From the NCBI GenBank assembly GCA_022376925.1, contig JAIOJX010000002.1:65000001-65064000 (forward strand): a DNA stretch of 64,000 nt, written 5' to 3'. A model generated the notes under the pieces. That model did no database searches and was not told where the DNA came from. It saw nothing but the letters and a program-made list of their open reading frames with translations. Below are positions 23,336 to 35,402 of the stretch, in pieces; position 1 is the stretch's first letter, and every line of letters starts with the position of its first letter. The position numbers and the translations under genes are program-made. Source of the DNA: Tragulus kanchil (Eukaryota > Chordata > Mammalia > Artiodactyla > Tragulidae).

Positions 23336-25530
23336 TTTCAAATACTACCTTCTCCACCATATCCCAACTCCCCATATCTACTTCACTGCTTTAAAATCAG
23401 TTCTCCTCTTTAGATGTCCATATTATTACCTATGTCTTTCTTGAGGCCGATTTGTTCCTTCTTACTACATTCATTTGAATCCCTGTCTTATTTCCCCTAT
23501 TTGATCCTGAAAGTTCTTACACATCAGACTCCTTATCTGACTCATCTTTGACTTCTTTATGGAGCTGAAGTAGTTCTAGACACCAACCAGGCACAATCAT
23601 AAAGAGAGCGTACATTTATTGAGAGTTGACTGTGTGCCAATCAGTCTGAAAGGTGTCATTTCATTCTTCAAAAACCATGTAAGGTATAAGCTATGATTAT
23701 ATTTACTTCTATAAGTTTGAGAGTAGAGACTTCAAGAAAACGAATCATGAGTAAACATTCAAACACAACGCTCAAACTAAGCGTGACTTCAGAGACAGTG
23801 CTCTTTAAAAAAAATAACACTAAATCGGAAAAAAATGAGTTTCCCAAGAAATTGTCAGAATCAATATAAAACAAAGAACAGATTAAAATTATGCATTCCA
23901 ACCTTCTGCTGCAAGAGCAGTCAAATAATGTAATTCCCATCTTTCATGAGCTAACCCTCTCTAAACCATTACAAAAACAGCAGTCCACAGTTTTCCTCCA
24001 AATAGTTTTCTGGTCAGATTTTTTTCTAACCTGGCAGAGCCAGGATTTAAATCCAGAAATATCAGAGTGCAAAGCCTCGTGTCATCCACCACTATGCTAG
24101 GGCCCTCTAAATCCCTTGAAGGTTTATCCTCAGTTTCTGTTATGATTGTTAGAGCTCATTTCCACTGTGTACCTCTGTTGCCCTCTTGACAGGTCATAGA
24201 ACCTCTCCCTTTACAGCCTGTCTCATGTATTCTTAGGCTTCTAATTTCTCCGCTAGTTTCTAGCATCCAAGGTCAAACAAGCCACTTTTTTTTTTTCACT
24301 CGTTCCTGAAGGTCAGACTTTTCAGCCTTGCAACATTCTTGCTCCTCCTCCCTGTCCTCATCAAGTTATGCACACATGATATTAATACTAAGTGAGCCTT
24401 TTCTCTAATTGCCATATGGATTTTTCAAATACTACCTTCTCCACCATATCCCAACTCCCCATATCTACTTCACTGCTTTAAAATCAGTTCTCCTCTTTAG
24501 ATGTCCATATTATTACCTATGTCTTTCTTGAGGCCGATTTGTTCCTTCTTACTACATTCATTTGAATCCCTGTCTTATTTCCCCTATTTGATCCTGAAAG
24601 TTCTTACACATCAGACTCCTTATCTGACTCATCTTTGACTTCTTTATGGAGCTGAAGTAGTTCTAGACACCAACCAGGCACAATCATAAAGAGAGCGTAC
24701 ATTTATTGAGAGTTGACTGTGTGCCAATCAGTCTGAAAGGTGTCATTTCATTCTTCAAAAACCATGTAAGGTATAAGCTATGATTATATTTACTTTTATA
24801 AGTTTGAGAGTAGAGACTTCAAGAAAACGAATCATGAGTAAACATTCAAACACAACGCTCAAACTAAGCGTGACTTCAGAGACAGTGCTCTTTAAAAAAA
24901 ATAACACTAAATCGGAAAAAAATGAGTTTCCCAAGAAATTGTCAGAATCAATATAAAACAAAGAACAGATTAAAATTATGCATTCCAACCTTCTGCTGCA
25001 AGAGCAGTCAAATAATGTAATTCCCATCTTTCATGAGCTAACCCTCTCTAAACCATTACAAAAACAGCAGTCCACAGTTTTCCTCCAAATAGTTTTCTGG
25101 TCAGATTTTTTTCTAACCTGGCAGAGCCAGGATTTAAATCCAGAAATATCAGAGTGCAAAGCCTCGTGTCATCCACCACTATGCTAGGGCCCTCTAAATC
25201 CCTTGAAGGTTTATCCTCAGTTTCTGTTATGATTGTTAGAGCTCATTTCCACTGTGTACCTCTGTTGCCCTCTTGACAGGTCATAGAACCTCTCCCTTTA
25301 CAGCCTGTCTCATGTATTCTTAGGCTTCTAATTTCTCCGCTAGTTTCTAGCATCCAAGGTCAAACAAGCCACTTTTTTTTTTTCACTCGTTCCTGAAGGT
25401 CAGACTTTTCAGCCTTGCAACATTCTTGCTCCTCCTCCCTGTCCCCTCATCAAGTTATGCACACATGATATTAATACTAAGTGACTGCTTTGAATTATTC
25501 AATTGTTGCTCTAATTGCCATATGGATTTT
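23336..25530. repeat. Tandem duplication G, unit about 1087 bp
   Basis: 23336-24422 recurs from 24423 (tttcaaatactaccttctcc). Just left of the join, the first copy reads aagtgagccttttctctaat (24391-24410) where the second reads aagtgactgctttgaattat...gctctaat (25480-25516): about 17 bases are missing and others altered only beside the join. An MIR and about 300 bp of unrecognised DNA lie inside. Confidence 0.95.
23608..23730 (-). mobile_element. MIR, split
   Basis: Antisense MIR: tacatttattgagagttgac, tgtgtgccaatcagtctgaa, tgtcatttcattcttcaaaa. Its other end seems to be at 24030-24100 (ctggcagagccaggatttaa), with about 300 bp of unidentified DNA between. Duplicate copies at 24695-24817 and 25117-25187. 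Confidence 0.6.
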
Positions 25531-25531
25531 T

Positions 25532-26180
25532 CTGAAAACAATAATTGCAAGATTGCACAGGCCTATTCGGTAACTCTGCTGTCTTGTTCATGAATATAAA
25601 ACAAACACAAGGGAGTAGATGAGAGGATCGGAAAGTCACTGCCAGCTGGAACTTGAGAAAAGAATGATGTTCTGTAACCTCAGGAGCCAGTGAGCACAAT
25701 TGAACCTTGTCTATTTTTGGCAATCTATGAAGGTTACATGAAATACTGTGGCTTCCCGCCCCATCCTCCTATGCTTTTGGGGTATACGGAACTGATCTAG
25801 TGCTTAATGGTAAGCAGCCTAGTAAGCCTGGTTGCGTGGTACTTCTAGTTAGCACGTGGCTTAGAACAATTCTGGGTATTTTCCTTTTATCAAGATTCAT
25901 AATGATATAGCAAACCTGGTTCTTTCCTATATTTCAGTATTTCTGTGTTTACTCTGCACAAATAACCCAATATAACTTTTTGTGTACACAGAGCAAACAG
26001 ATTTTATGATGTTATTATAGAGAACTTAAGTACAGATCTTAGCTTCTCTATTTTTAATTAGCCTCTGACAAAATACACAGAGTAGAGAGGAATTTCAATA
26101 TTTTCCTGTGTACACCATAAAATATGATGCCATTTCTCCCCATACTCTTAAGGGTCCTCCTTTTTTTAAAAAAAATTTTT
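25532..26180. other. Unrecognised DNA inside duplication H
   Basis: Single-copy-looking sequence before the SINE; the 70-codon antisense frame 25511-25723 (duplicated at 26594-26806) has no recognisable domain. Confidence 0.4.
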
Positions 26181-26189
26181 TTTAAAGAT

Positions 26190-26490
26190 TTATTTATTTA
26201 TTTATTTTTGGGCGAGGCTCGGGTTGGGGAGGGAGGGGAGCAGGCGGGCCACTTCTATTGGTCTTTCATTTGTCTGTTTTCATCCGTCTTTGTTCCTTGG
26301 CTCCTGTGGGCCTCCCATCGTGGTGGCGTCTGTCGTTGTTGAGCGCCGGCTCTGGGCACATGCGCTCCAGAGCTCCGGCTCGGTTATTGGACACATCGGT
26401 CCAGCTGCTCCACGGCACGTGGGATCTTCCAAGGCCAGGTCCCTTGCACTGCAAGGCGGTGTCCTACCCACTGGACCACCAGGGAAGCCC
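26190..26490 (-). mobile_element. CHR-type SINE
   Basis: Antisense CHR-2-like SINE with a TTTATTTATTTATTT tail complement, ctcctgtgggcctcccatcg, ctccagagctccggctcggt, and accaccagggaagccc. The B-box region is partly deleted (ccaaggccaggtcccttgca). Overlapping frames of up to 150 codons are SINE frames. Confidence 0.88.
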
Positions 26491-27271
26491 AAGGGTCCTC
26501 CTTTACATTCTTGCTCCTCCTCCTGTCCCTCATCAAGTTATGCACACATGATATTAATACTAAGTGACTGCTTTGAATTATTCAATTGTTGCTCTAATTG
26601 CCATATGGATTTTTCTGAAAACAATAATTGCAAGATTGCACAGGCCTATTCGGTAACTCTGCTGTCTTGTTCATGAATATAAAACAAACACAAGGGAGTA
26701 GATGAGAGGATCGGAAAGTCACTGCCAGCTGGAACTTGAGAAAAGAATGATGTTCTGTAACCTCAGGAGCCAGTGAGCACAATTGAACCTTGTCTATTTT
26801 TGGCAATCTATGAAGGTTACATGAAATACTGTGGCTTCCCGCCCCATCCTCCTATGCTTTTGGGGTATACGGAACTGATCTAGTGCTTAATGGTAAGCAG
26901 CCTAGTAAGCCTGGGTGCGTGGTACTTCTAGTTAGCACGTGGCTTAGAACAATTCTGGGTATTTTCCTTTTATCAAGATTCATAATGATATAGCAAACCT
27001 GGTTCTTTCCTATATTTCAGTATTTCTGTGTTTACTCTTCACAAATAACCCAATATAACTTTTGTGTACACAGAGCAAACAGATTTTATGATGTTATTAT
27101 AGAGAACTTAAGTACAGATCTTAGCTTCTCTATTTTTAATTAGCCTCTGACAAAATACACAGAGTAGAGAGGAATTTCAATATTTTCCTGTGTACACCAT
27201 AAAATATGATGCCATTTCTCCCCATACTCTTAAGGGTCCTCCTTTTTTTAAAAAAAATTTTTTTTAAAGAT

Positions 27272-27576
27272 TTATTTATTTATTTATTTTTGGGCGAGGC
27301 TCGGGTTGGGGAGGGAGGGGAGCAGGCGGGCCACTTCTATTGGTCTTTCATTTGTCTGTTTTCATCCGTCTTTGTTCCTTGGCTCCTGTGGGCCTCCCAT
27401 CGTGGTGGCGTCTGTTGTTGTTGAGCGCCGGCTCTGGGCACATGCGCTCCAGAGCTCCGGCTCGGTTATTGGACACATCGGTCCAGCTGCTCCACGGCAC
27501 GTGGGATCTTCCAAGGCCAGGTCCCTTGCACTGCAAGGTGGTGTCCTTACCCACTGGACCACCAGGGGAAGCCCAA
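27272..27576 (-). mobile_element. CHR-type SINE, duplicate copy
   Basis: Copy of the SINE at 26190-26490 made by duplication H, with the same internal deletion. It differs by an extra G in accaccaggggaagccc and a T restored in gtccttaccc. Confidence 0.88.
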
Positions 27577-27689
27577 GGGTCCTCCTTTTAACTTAAGTTT
27601 CTCTAACAACAAAAGTTTATAAAAGCGAGAACTGAGAAATTGGACAAGGCAAGTCTTAGCTGTTGTCATAACTACTATTTCTATTATAG

Positions 27690-28060
27690 GTTTTTTTTTT
27701 TTTTTAAGATTTTTCTGATGCTGACTTTTATTTTTTTTTTTTGTAATCTTGTTGAGTTTTTTACAACCTTGCTTCTGTTTTATGTTCTGTTCTTTTGGCC
27801 AGGAGGTTTTCCACTGACTTTTAAGATAAAATCTGATTTTTTTTTCTTTTTCTTTTTTACAGAGTTTTGTTGTTTACTGCCACACATCAACCTGAATCTG
27901 CCATAGGTATACATGTGTCACCCCCTCGCCCCAAAACTCACCCCCTTACACTCTCCCCATCCTGCCCCTCCAGCTCACCACAGAGTCCCTATTTGAGATC
28001 CCCTAGTCCCACAGCGTACTCCCCTCCCACACCCCAATGTCCATTAACAACAACAACAGA
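27690..28060 (-). mobile_element. L1 3' UTR-like fragment
   Basis: T-rich run, then antisense L1 3' UTR texture: agagttttgttgtttactgc, catcaacctgaatctgccat, aggtatacatgtgtcacccc, accacagagtccctatttga, cccctcccacaccccaatgt. This resembles a second ruminant L1 3' UTR class; the part before 27850 is less certain. Confidence 0.55.
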
Positions 28061-28079
28061 TAAATCAGGAAAATCTTGT

Positions 28080-28528
28080 TTACATTAGTACCTTCATCTC
28101 CTATCACTCTCCTTCTGGTTTTTGATGTTTCAGCCCATGCTCCAGCCCATTTGGCTCCCTTTGAGCTATTAAATTTGCTAAGCTTCTTCCCATCCCAAGT
28201 CTTTGGCATATGCTATTGCTTTGCCTGAAATGCTCTTCTCATCTAAGACTTTTCATCCTTCACAACTCAGATTAATGTTACCTCACTAGAGAATCCTCAT
28301 ATGACCTTCTGGATTAAGTCACGGCATCATGTTACAAGTTCTTTTAAGACCACTCATTTCATTTAGGGGGCACTTTCAGAGGCCATACTTCCATAATTAA
28401 ATATGCAAATTAGCCTGCGTCCTTGGATAAAGAACAAACTGCAGGAGGGCATGGATCCTGTCTGTCTTTTCTTGACTTTTATACATCTAGTTCTTAGCAC
28501 AACAGATAGTTAATAAATGAATGACAAG
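28080..28528 (+). mobile_element. L2 LINE 3' end
   Basis: Sense L2 texture in order: tttgcctgaaatgctcttct, ccttcacaactcagattaat, gttacctcactagagaatcc, gcaggagggcatggatcctg, tagttcttagcacaacagat, ending in ttaataaatgaatga. Old and non-coding. Confidence 0.68.
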
Positions 28529-28873
28529 TAGAAATAGCTATTATTCTGGTCCATTTGTATCTCTCTGTTAAAAACAGATATAGTTTGCCAGTTTTCTATA
28601 ACAAAATACATTAGAATGTTATCCAGCCTCTTAGATGTGTCCACAAAGTGTTTCAGTGTCTTCCAGTGTTGCCATGCCACTTTGGTAATTTCCATTTTCC
28701 TCTAAATTACATAATACAGCTAACAGAAAACTTAAATTACTTGCATGTGAAAAAAACCCCAGCTGTTTATGTATTTGAGAAGTGTTTAATACACTGCCAT
28801 ATATAACCTCCCACCGCTTCCTAAATTGTTTCTGATGACATGCAATCTTTATGTATAGTGAGTTATTATACGT
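28529..28873. other. No recognised feature
   Basis: AT-rich single-copy DNA. Confidence 0.5.
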
Positions 28874-28988
28874 GCTTAAGTGAAAGTGTTAGTGACTCAG
28901 TTGTGTCTGACTCTTTGTGACCCCATCGTCTGTAGCCCACCAGGCTCCTCTATCCATGGAATTCTCCAGGGAAGAATACTGGAGTAAG
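28874..28988 (-). mobile_element. Bov-tA SINE, 5' part missing
   Basis: Antisense 3' half only: gactcagttgtgtctgactc, tttgtgaccccatcgtctgt, agcccaccaggctcctctat, ccagggaagaatactggagt. It stops before the tRNA-like head. Confidence 0.85.
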
Positions 28989-29620
28989 CAGTCATTACCT
29001 GGTTTGGGCATTCTAAAAAGCTATGGCTTCATCTTTTTCTGGTTGTAAGAATATACATTGAATCCATTTCTTGAAATTCTGCCACCACCTTAGGACACAG
29101 GGGAAGGAAATGGAAGGGTTGCTAATTACCCTTGAACCCTGTGTGCCCTGAGATATTCAGGACTACAGACACACTGGTCCAGGAGATTGTTAGTGTCTCT
29201 TTAGAAAGCATTATTTTACAAATATTTTTCAAGTCCTGGAAAGTCATCCTTAATTTTCTGAAGCCAGAGGAAAAGCAAAACTAATTTTAGAAAATCCCTC
29301 CATCCATCTTCTGCACTGAAAATAGGAAGATAATTCAAATTGGTGAACTGTAGTCATGTAGTGTGTGGCTTGGTCCACATATCTTCTGAAGGCCTCTATT
29401 ACCCATGGAGATCACAAGCAGTGACCTCAGCTTTCCCCAGGCTGACACATTCTGCATCTCCAAAGTGGCGATTCAGCGTTATTTTAAGCCCCACATGAAG
29501 CAGGGGAGCATGATTCTCCTCAGGTCCACAGTGGGCTCCCAGCCAGCAGCAGCTGTCAGCTCGGCGGGTTTCAGCAAGCTGCTCGATGCGGATTGACATG
29601 GAGCCCTTGGCCGGCACAAG
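28989..29620. other. Unrecognised DNA with a GC-richer island
   Basis: 29400-29600 is clearly richer in GC than its surroundings and has 63- and 72-codon frames on opposite strands. Neither shows a domain or splice-site pair that I can defend. Confidence 0.4.
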
Positions 29621-31874
29621 TGAGAGTCTTGTACTTATGGGAAAACGCTTAAGTTGTCTACTCTCCTCTCATGGCTGTTGTTTTACAGTTCAAGTTCCAC
29701 TTCACAGACATCAGGAAAAAGCTGCTCCATCCACAGTGGCAGAGGAAACATCCATTCTCCCTGGTCCTTTGTGGTAACACAGCTTGACTGAAGGTCACTG
29801 AACTTCTGAACCACCCAACAGGGTGGTGGGGGGTGTTTTGTTGCTGAGGGGATTAGAGTACATATCACCACGGGGGTATCCTCAGCGACATTTTGGCCGT
29901 GACTCTCCCTCTTACTCACTTTCTCACATAGACATCTCAAATCTTAGCCTCTTCCCAAAGGCTTAATAATATGGATACAATAAGCATTCCTTTTTTACTG
30001 TCTTTTTTTCTTTTTTTCTAAGCTCCTTCTAACTTTTGTCTGCCATTTTCATTAACCATTCCAGTTAACATCCTTAAAATGCTTATGCTTTAACCTTTGA
30101 CCTGAATTTCCTAATTTGTAAACAGCGTAGATGGTTGAGATAACCAGGCAATGAGTGAATTGAGAGGCTCAGTCTTCAAATATTCCTATCCAGTATTTAA
30201 AGACTTTTATTTTGGGGGTGTTTTAGATATTCCCTCTGATTTTCTTTTTCTTCCTAAAGTCAAGTTCCATCATTATATCTCCAAGGAATCCCAGGATATG
30301 TCAACATACACCTTTGCCTTGCCCCTTAGGTTGGAAAGTAAGTTGCCACAGGTTGAGGGGGGAAATGAACTATTTTAAAATGACCCACAGGAAATATACA
30401 ACCTCTCCTCCTAATACTCTCTTTCCTCTCTTTTACCGTGTCCATGTGCTTCTCACCTCCTCTCATCTTTCCATTTCACTACAAAGCCTTTTATTTTCCT
30501 CTTCATTCACTTATTTAACATATTACACCAAGTCTGAGCAGGGCTAGGTATTAGGGATGTTGTAATAAGACAGAATGCTTCTCTGCCCAGCTTGCATTTC
30601 AGTGAGGAAAACCAACAGCCAACAAGTAAACCAAGTCATCACCAGGAAAGAAATACTATTAACAGAGATGGTTCCCTTCTGCTTAGAACAGAAACACTGC
30701 ACTGTATGTAAGACTCAGAAGAACCTTACCTGAGGTGTTATATTTAAGCTGAGAGTCTTGTACTTATGGGAAAACGCTTAAGTTGTCTCCCCCCATGGCT
30801 GTTGTTTTACAGTTCAAGTTCCACTTCACAGACATCAGGAAAAAGCTGCTCCATCCACAGTGGCAGAGGAAACATCCATTCTCCCTGGTCCTTTGTGGTA
30901 ACACAGCTTGACTGAAGGTCACTGAACTTCTGAACCACCCAACAGGGTGGTGGGGGGTGTTTTGTTGCTGAGGGGATTAGAGTACATATCACCACGGGGG
31001 TATCCTCAGCGACATTTTGGCCGTGACTCTCCCTCTTACTCACTTTCTCACATAGACATCTCAAATCTTAGCCTCTTCCCAAAGGCTTAATAATATGGAT
31101 ACAATAAGCATTCCTTTTTTACTGTCTTTTTTTCTTTTTTTCTAAGCTCCTTCTAACTTTTGTCTGCCATTTTCATTAACCATTCCAGTTAACATCCTTA
31201 AAATGCTTATGCTTTAACCTTTGACCTGAATTTCCTAATTTGTAAACAGCGTAGATGGTTGAGATAACCAGGCAATGAGTGAATTGAGAGGCTCAGTCTT
31301 CAAATATTCCTATCCAGTATTTAAAGACTTTTATTTTGGGGGTGTTTTAGATATTCCCTCTGATTTTCTTTTTCTTCCTAAAGTCAAGTTCCATCATTAT
31401 ATCTCCAAGGAATCCCAGGATATGTCAACATACACCTTTGCCTTGCCCCTTAGGTTGGAAAGTAAGTTGCCACAGGTTGAGGGGGGAAATGAACTATTTT
31501 AAAATGACCCACAGGAAATATACAACCTCTCCTCCTAATACTCTCTTTCCTCTCTTTTACCGTGTCCATGTGCTTCTCACCTCCTCTCATCTTTCCATTT
31601 CACTACAAAGCCTTTTATTTTCCTCTTCATTCACTTATTTAACATATTACACCAAGTCTGAGCAGGGCTAGGTATTAGGGATGTTGTAATAAGACAGAAT
31701 GCTTCTCTGCCCAGCTTGCATTTCAGTGAGGAAAACCAACAGCCAACAAGTAAACCAAGTCATCACCAGGAAAGAAATACTATTAACAGAGATGGTTCCC
31801 TTCTGCTTAGAACAGAAACACTGCACTGTATGTAAGACTCAGAAGAACCTTACCTGAGGTGTTATATTTAAGCT
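29621..31874. repeat. Tandem duplication I, unit about 1129 bp
   Basis: 29621-30749 recurs from 30750 (gagagtcttgtacttatggg). Close to the join the second copy reads gtctccccccatggc where the first has gtctactctcctctcatggc (29657-29676), a five-base loss. The join cuts an antisense L2 that reads through intact at the end of copy two. Confidence 0.95.
30503..30749 (-). mobile_element. L2 LINE, cut by duplication join
   Basis: Antisense L2: tcattcacttatttaacata, gagcagggctaggtattagg, agcttgcatttcagtgagga, up to ggtgttatatttaagct, where the second copy of duplication I begins. Confidence 0.62.
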
Positions 31875-32110
31875 AAGATCTGAAGAAGGAGATCAACTCA
31901 AATGTGCAAAGAACCCGGGAGGAACATTTCAGGAAGAGGGAAAGGCAGTGAGCAGAAAAGGCAGAAATTCAGGGTTAGCTGCAGGATAACACACAGTGAC
32001 AGCTAGGTGAGGCTGGGGAAGGTCACCTGAGACTCCTGTGGGTCACAGTAACCTCTTGAACAGCAGATGACTCTATGAGGATGAACTTCTGAGAGCTCTG
32101 GTGATTAACT
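31627..32110 (-). mobile_element. L2 LINE, continuous copy
   Basis: Same L2 as at 30503 but continuing past the join point through gatctgaagaaggagatcaa, caggaagagggaaaggcagt and beyond. This shows which flank is native. Confidence 0.65.
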
Positions 32111-32563
32111 GGTAAAACCAGGTGATTAGTTCAAGGAAGTCACCTGCTTGTTAGATTTTGTACGGACATGTTCAGCCTGGACCTGGCATGAGTGTCAGGA
32201 AAGAAATTCTAGGAAGTTCATTCTCAGGACTGCTACCAACAGAGAAATATCCAGAAGAACAAACCTTTCATTTTCAAGAGTCCACTGTGTGGTATGATAT
32301 GTACAGTGATGTATGCTCTAGCACCTGGAACATCTCCCCTCTGTTATTTCTAGTCCATACTTCCAGCCACTGTGCCGGGACCTTATCTCCACCTCCAGAC
32401 TTATTTACGAGACGTCTAAGTCAAGAGGACAATGCAGGTTTCTCAGTAAACTCAGCTGAGCTCAGTCTACTTGAAAACAGACGTAAAGCAACCTCTGAAT
32501 GCTGACGCCTTTTAGCTTTTCATTCCCATGATTCTTTTCTGCATGGATGCCTACTGGGTTAGT
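32111..32563. other. No recognised feature
   Basis: Includes a 115-codon frame (32158-32505, sense) with no hydrophobic segment or domain that I recognise, moderate base composition and no flanking coding exons. Judged a chance frame. Confidence 0.4.
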
Positions 32564-34795
32564 CCTTTGTATAATATTCCACATCTGTTAGCATTTGACT
32601 TCTTTTTTTATTCTTAATATGCTTTCATCACCCTCCCTGGTTACATGTTAAAATGTGATCATTTGATTCCTAAATCCCCCTCTTCTATTTGTTTTTTTGT
32701 CAGAGGATTACCATCGAGCTGTAAACTGCTAATGTTTTGGTAACAGTTTTAGAAACTTAAAACACAAATGGACTCTCTGCATTATTTTCCATCATACTAT
32801 TTTTTTCATTTATACTTTAAATGAACAGTTTAATTGACTTCCTTAGGCTCTTTGAATAACAGGTTGAGCCAAGGGTGAAATGACATTATTTTGCATTATT
32901 GTATTTCAGAACATGAGACTAACTCTGGTAGAGAACTAGGAAAAGTTACATATATAGGCCCCAGATGGCAGAATATCACATGGTCTATGTCTTAGTATGA
33001 GAAACAGCTAAGCAAGTAAACTATTCCCAGACATTTATTACATAGCCCAGGTCTGGAATAATTATTGTGCCTCTGGCAAGAGACAAAGGTGGAAAAATGG
33101 ATATTTAAGTAGAGTTAACATTAAAGGAATTATTGCATTCTTTTCTGGACATAATCACCTGTAACTGGAAAAGTAAGAGTTCCACATGTCATATTATTTG
33201 TTGATCTGTTAAATATTTGCACTTCTTTAACCCAAGTGCGGGTGTAGAATGTTGCCAATAGATATTCTTGAGAATTTAGTAAATCTAAGTAGTTCTTGTT
33301 AGCAGAGAAGTGTCTAGAGTATATAAGTTAACATTTCCAAAATATAAATAGCATGCATTTATAAATTGAAATATCCAAAAATATGTCCTACTTCTATTAC
33401 TTATACAGTTTCAAAAATATTGACATATATCTTGTGTATTCAGTGCAAATTGTGGAACAATTGCATTTGATCACTTTGCACATATACTTTTGAATGTGTA
33501 TGGCAAAGCTTTTTTCATGGGATTTCTTAACATCAAAGTCATTGATTCTGAGCTAGCATTTCAATATCTCAATGATGTTGTTGTTACATCATTGAGAAAT
33601 GTGTTTTTTCTCCTATTGAAATTACCTAGACTAAATATACTTTTTATGGCCAGGAATGAAGATTACATAGTATGAGAGCCTTTGTATAATATTCCACATC
33701 TGTTAGCATTTGACTTTTTTTATTCTTAATATGCTTTCATCACCCTCCCTGGTTACATGTTAAAATGTGATCATTTGATTCCTAAATCCCCCTCTTCTAT
33801 TTGTTTTTTTGTCAGAGGATTACCATCGAGCTGTAAACTGCTAATGTTTTGGTAACAGTTTTAGAAACTTAAAACACAAATGGACTCTCTGCATTATTTT
33901 CCATCATACTATTTTTTTCATTTATACTTTAAATGAACAGTTTAATTGACTTCCTTAGGCTCTTTGAATAACAGGTTGAGCCAAGGGTGAAATGACATTA
34001 TTTTGCATTATTGTATTTCAGAACATGAGACTAACTCTGGTAGAGAACTAGGAAAAGTTACATATATAGGCCCCAGATGGCAGAATATCACATGGTCTAT
34101 GTCTTAGTATGAGAAACAGCTAAGCAAGTAAACTATTCCCAGACATTTATTACATAGCCCAGGTCTGGAATAATTATTGTGCCTCTGGCAAGAGACAAAG
34201 GTGGAAAAATGGATATTTAAGTAGAGTTAACATTAAAGGAATTATTGCATTCTTTTCTGGACATAATCACCTGTAACTGGAAAAGTAAGAGTTCCACATG
34301 TCATATTATTTGTTGATCTGTTAAATATTTGCACTTCTTTAACCCAAGTGCAGGTGTAGAATGTTGCCAATAGATATTCTTGAGAATTTAGTAAATCTAA
34401 GTAGTTCTTGTTAGCAGAGAAGTGTCTAGAGTATATAAGTTAACATTTCCAAAATATAAATAGCATGCATTTATAAATTGAAATATCCAAAAATATGTCC
34501 TACTTCTATTACTTATACAGTTTCAAAAATATTGACATATATCTTGTGTATTCAGTGCAAATTGTGGAACAATTGCATTTGATCACTTTGCACATATACT
34601 TTTGAATGTGTATGGCAAAGCTTTTTTCATGGGATTTCTTAACATCAAAGTCATTGATTCTGAGCTAGCATTTCAATATCTCAATGATGTTGTTGTTACA
34701 TCATTGAGAAATGTGTTTTTTCTCCTATTGAAATTACCTAGACTAAATATACTTTTTATGGCCAGGAATGAAGATTACATAGTATGAGAGCCTTT
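32564..34795. repeat. Tandem duplication J, unit about 1115 bp
   Basis: 32564-33678 recurs at 33679-34795 (cctttgtataatattccaca). The join reads tatgagagcctttgtataat, while the right end reads tatgagagccttttgattaa, so the pieces share gccttt at the join. The unit holds AT-rich unrecognised DNA. Differences are few: a T-run length change near 32605/33717 and gcgggtg/gcaggtg (33238/34350). Confidence 0.95.
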
Positions 34796-35300
34796 TGATT
34801 AATAAAGAACCTTTAAAAAAAAAAACTCTGAAATTTGCAGATGGACCAAGGCAATTTCCAGCAAATACCAGATTTCACCGGATACCACCAACTAAAAGTA
34901 CTTTCTGTTTCGTTTAGTATAAAAACACAGTTACCTAGAAGAGACAGCTATTCAGACCTCCAGACAGAAAATGACAAATGAACAATTCCAGGCAAAAAAC
35001 CATAGCTCTGTTGGCTTTGATAAGGTAATATATTATAATGGGAAAGAAATGTTTACCCTATATTTCCTGTATAAATTTTATCTTAACATATCCAAATAGC
35101 TTGTGAAGGAAAGTTTTTTGTATACAGAGTAATACAGGTTAATCGAATCAAGAAATAGAATTTAGGAAATCACCTACGATATTTTTGAAAAAAAAAAAAA
35201 AATGTGTAGCTCAGGCTAAAGTATCAAGATTTATATCCTACTCATAATTTTAAAACTTTCCTGTATGATAGAATTTCAAACATTATAACAAAATTTTCTT
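34796..35300. other. Unrecognised DNA with AATAAA plus A-tract
   Basis: aataaa at 34800-34805 is followed after 9 bases by an A11 tract (34815-34825). A second A-tract lies near 35189-35203. This could be the end of an old retrocopy, but no parent gene or frame is visible. Confidence 0.35.
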
Positions 35301-35402
35301 TTCTTTTCCAGAATAGGAATTCAGACCAGAAAAGTAAAGGGACTTGACCCAGCTCACACAGGAAACCCAGTGACTTTATTCATACGGGGGTCACAAGCTA
35401 CA
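35300..35402 (-). mobile_element. MIR fragment
   Basis: Antisense MIR texture: aaaagtaaagggacttgacc, cagctcacacaggaaaccca. Short and weak. Confidence 0.42.

Larger units (their letters stand above)
25421..27588. repeat. Tandem duplication H, unit about 1085 bp
   Basis: 25421-26505 recurs at 26506-27588 (cattcttgctcctcctccct / cattcttgctcctcctcctg). The first 110 bases overlap the end of duplication G, so they occur three times. The copies differ near the join: ctgtcccctc versus ctgtccctc, gcggtgtcctaccc versus gtggtgtccttaccc, and gttgcgtgg versus gggtgcgtgg. Confidence 0.95.

Noticed and set aside
32158..32505. 115-codon frame as a small gene
   Set aside because: No recognisable domain, no exon context and no second copy with conserved frame to test. 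Its length is within chance for this window size.
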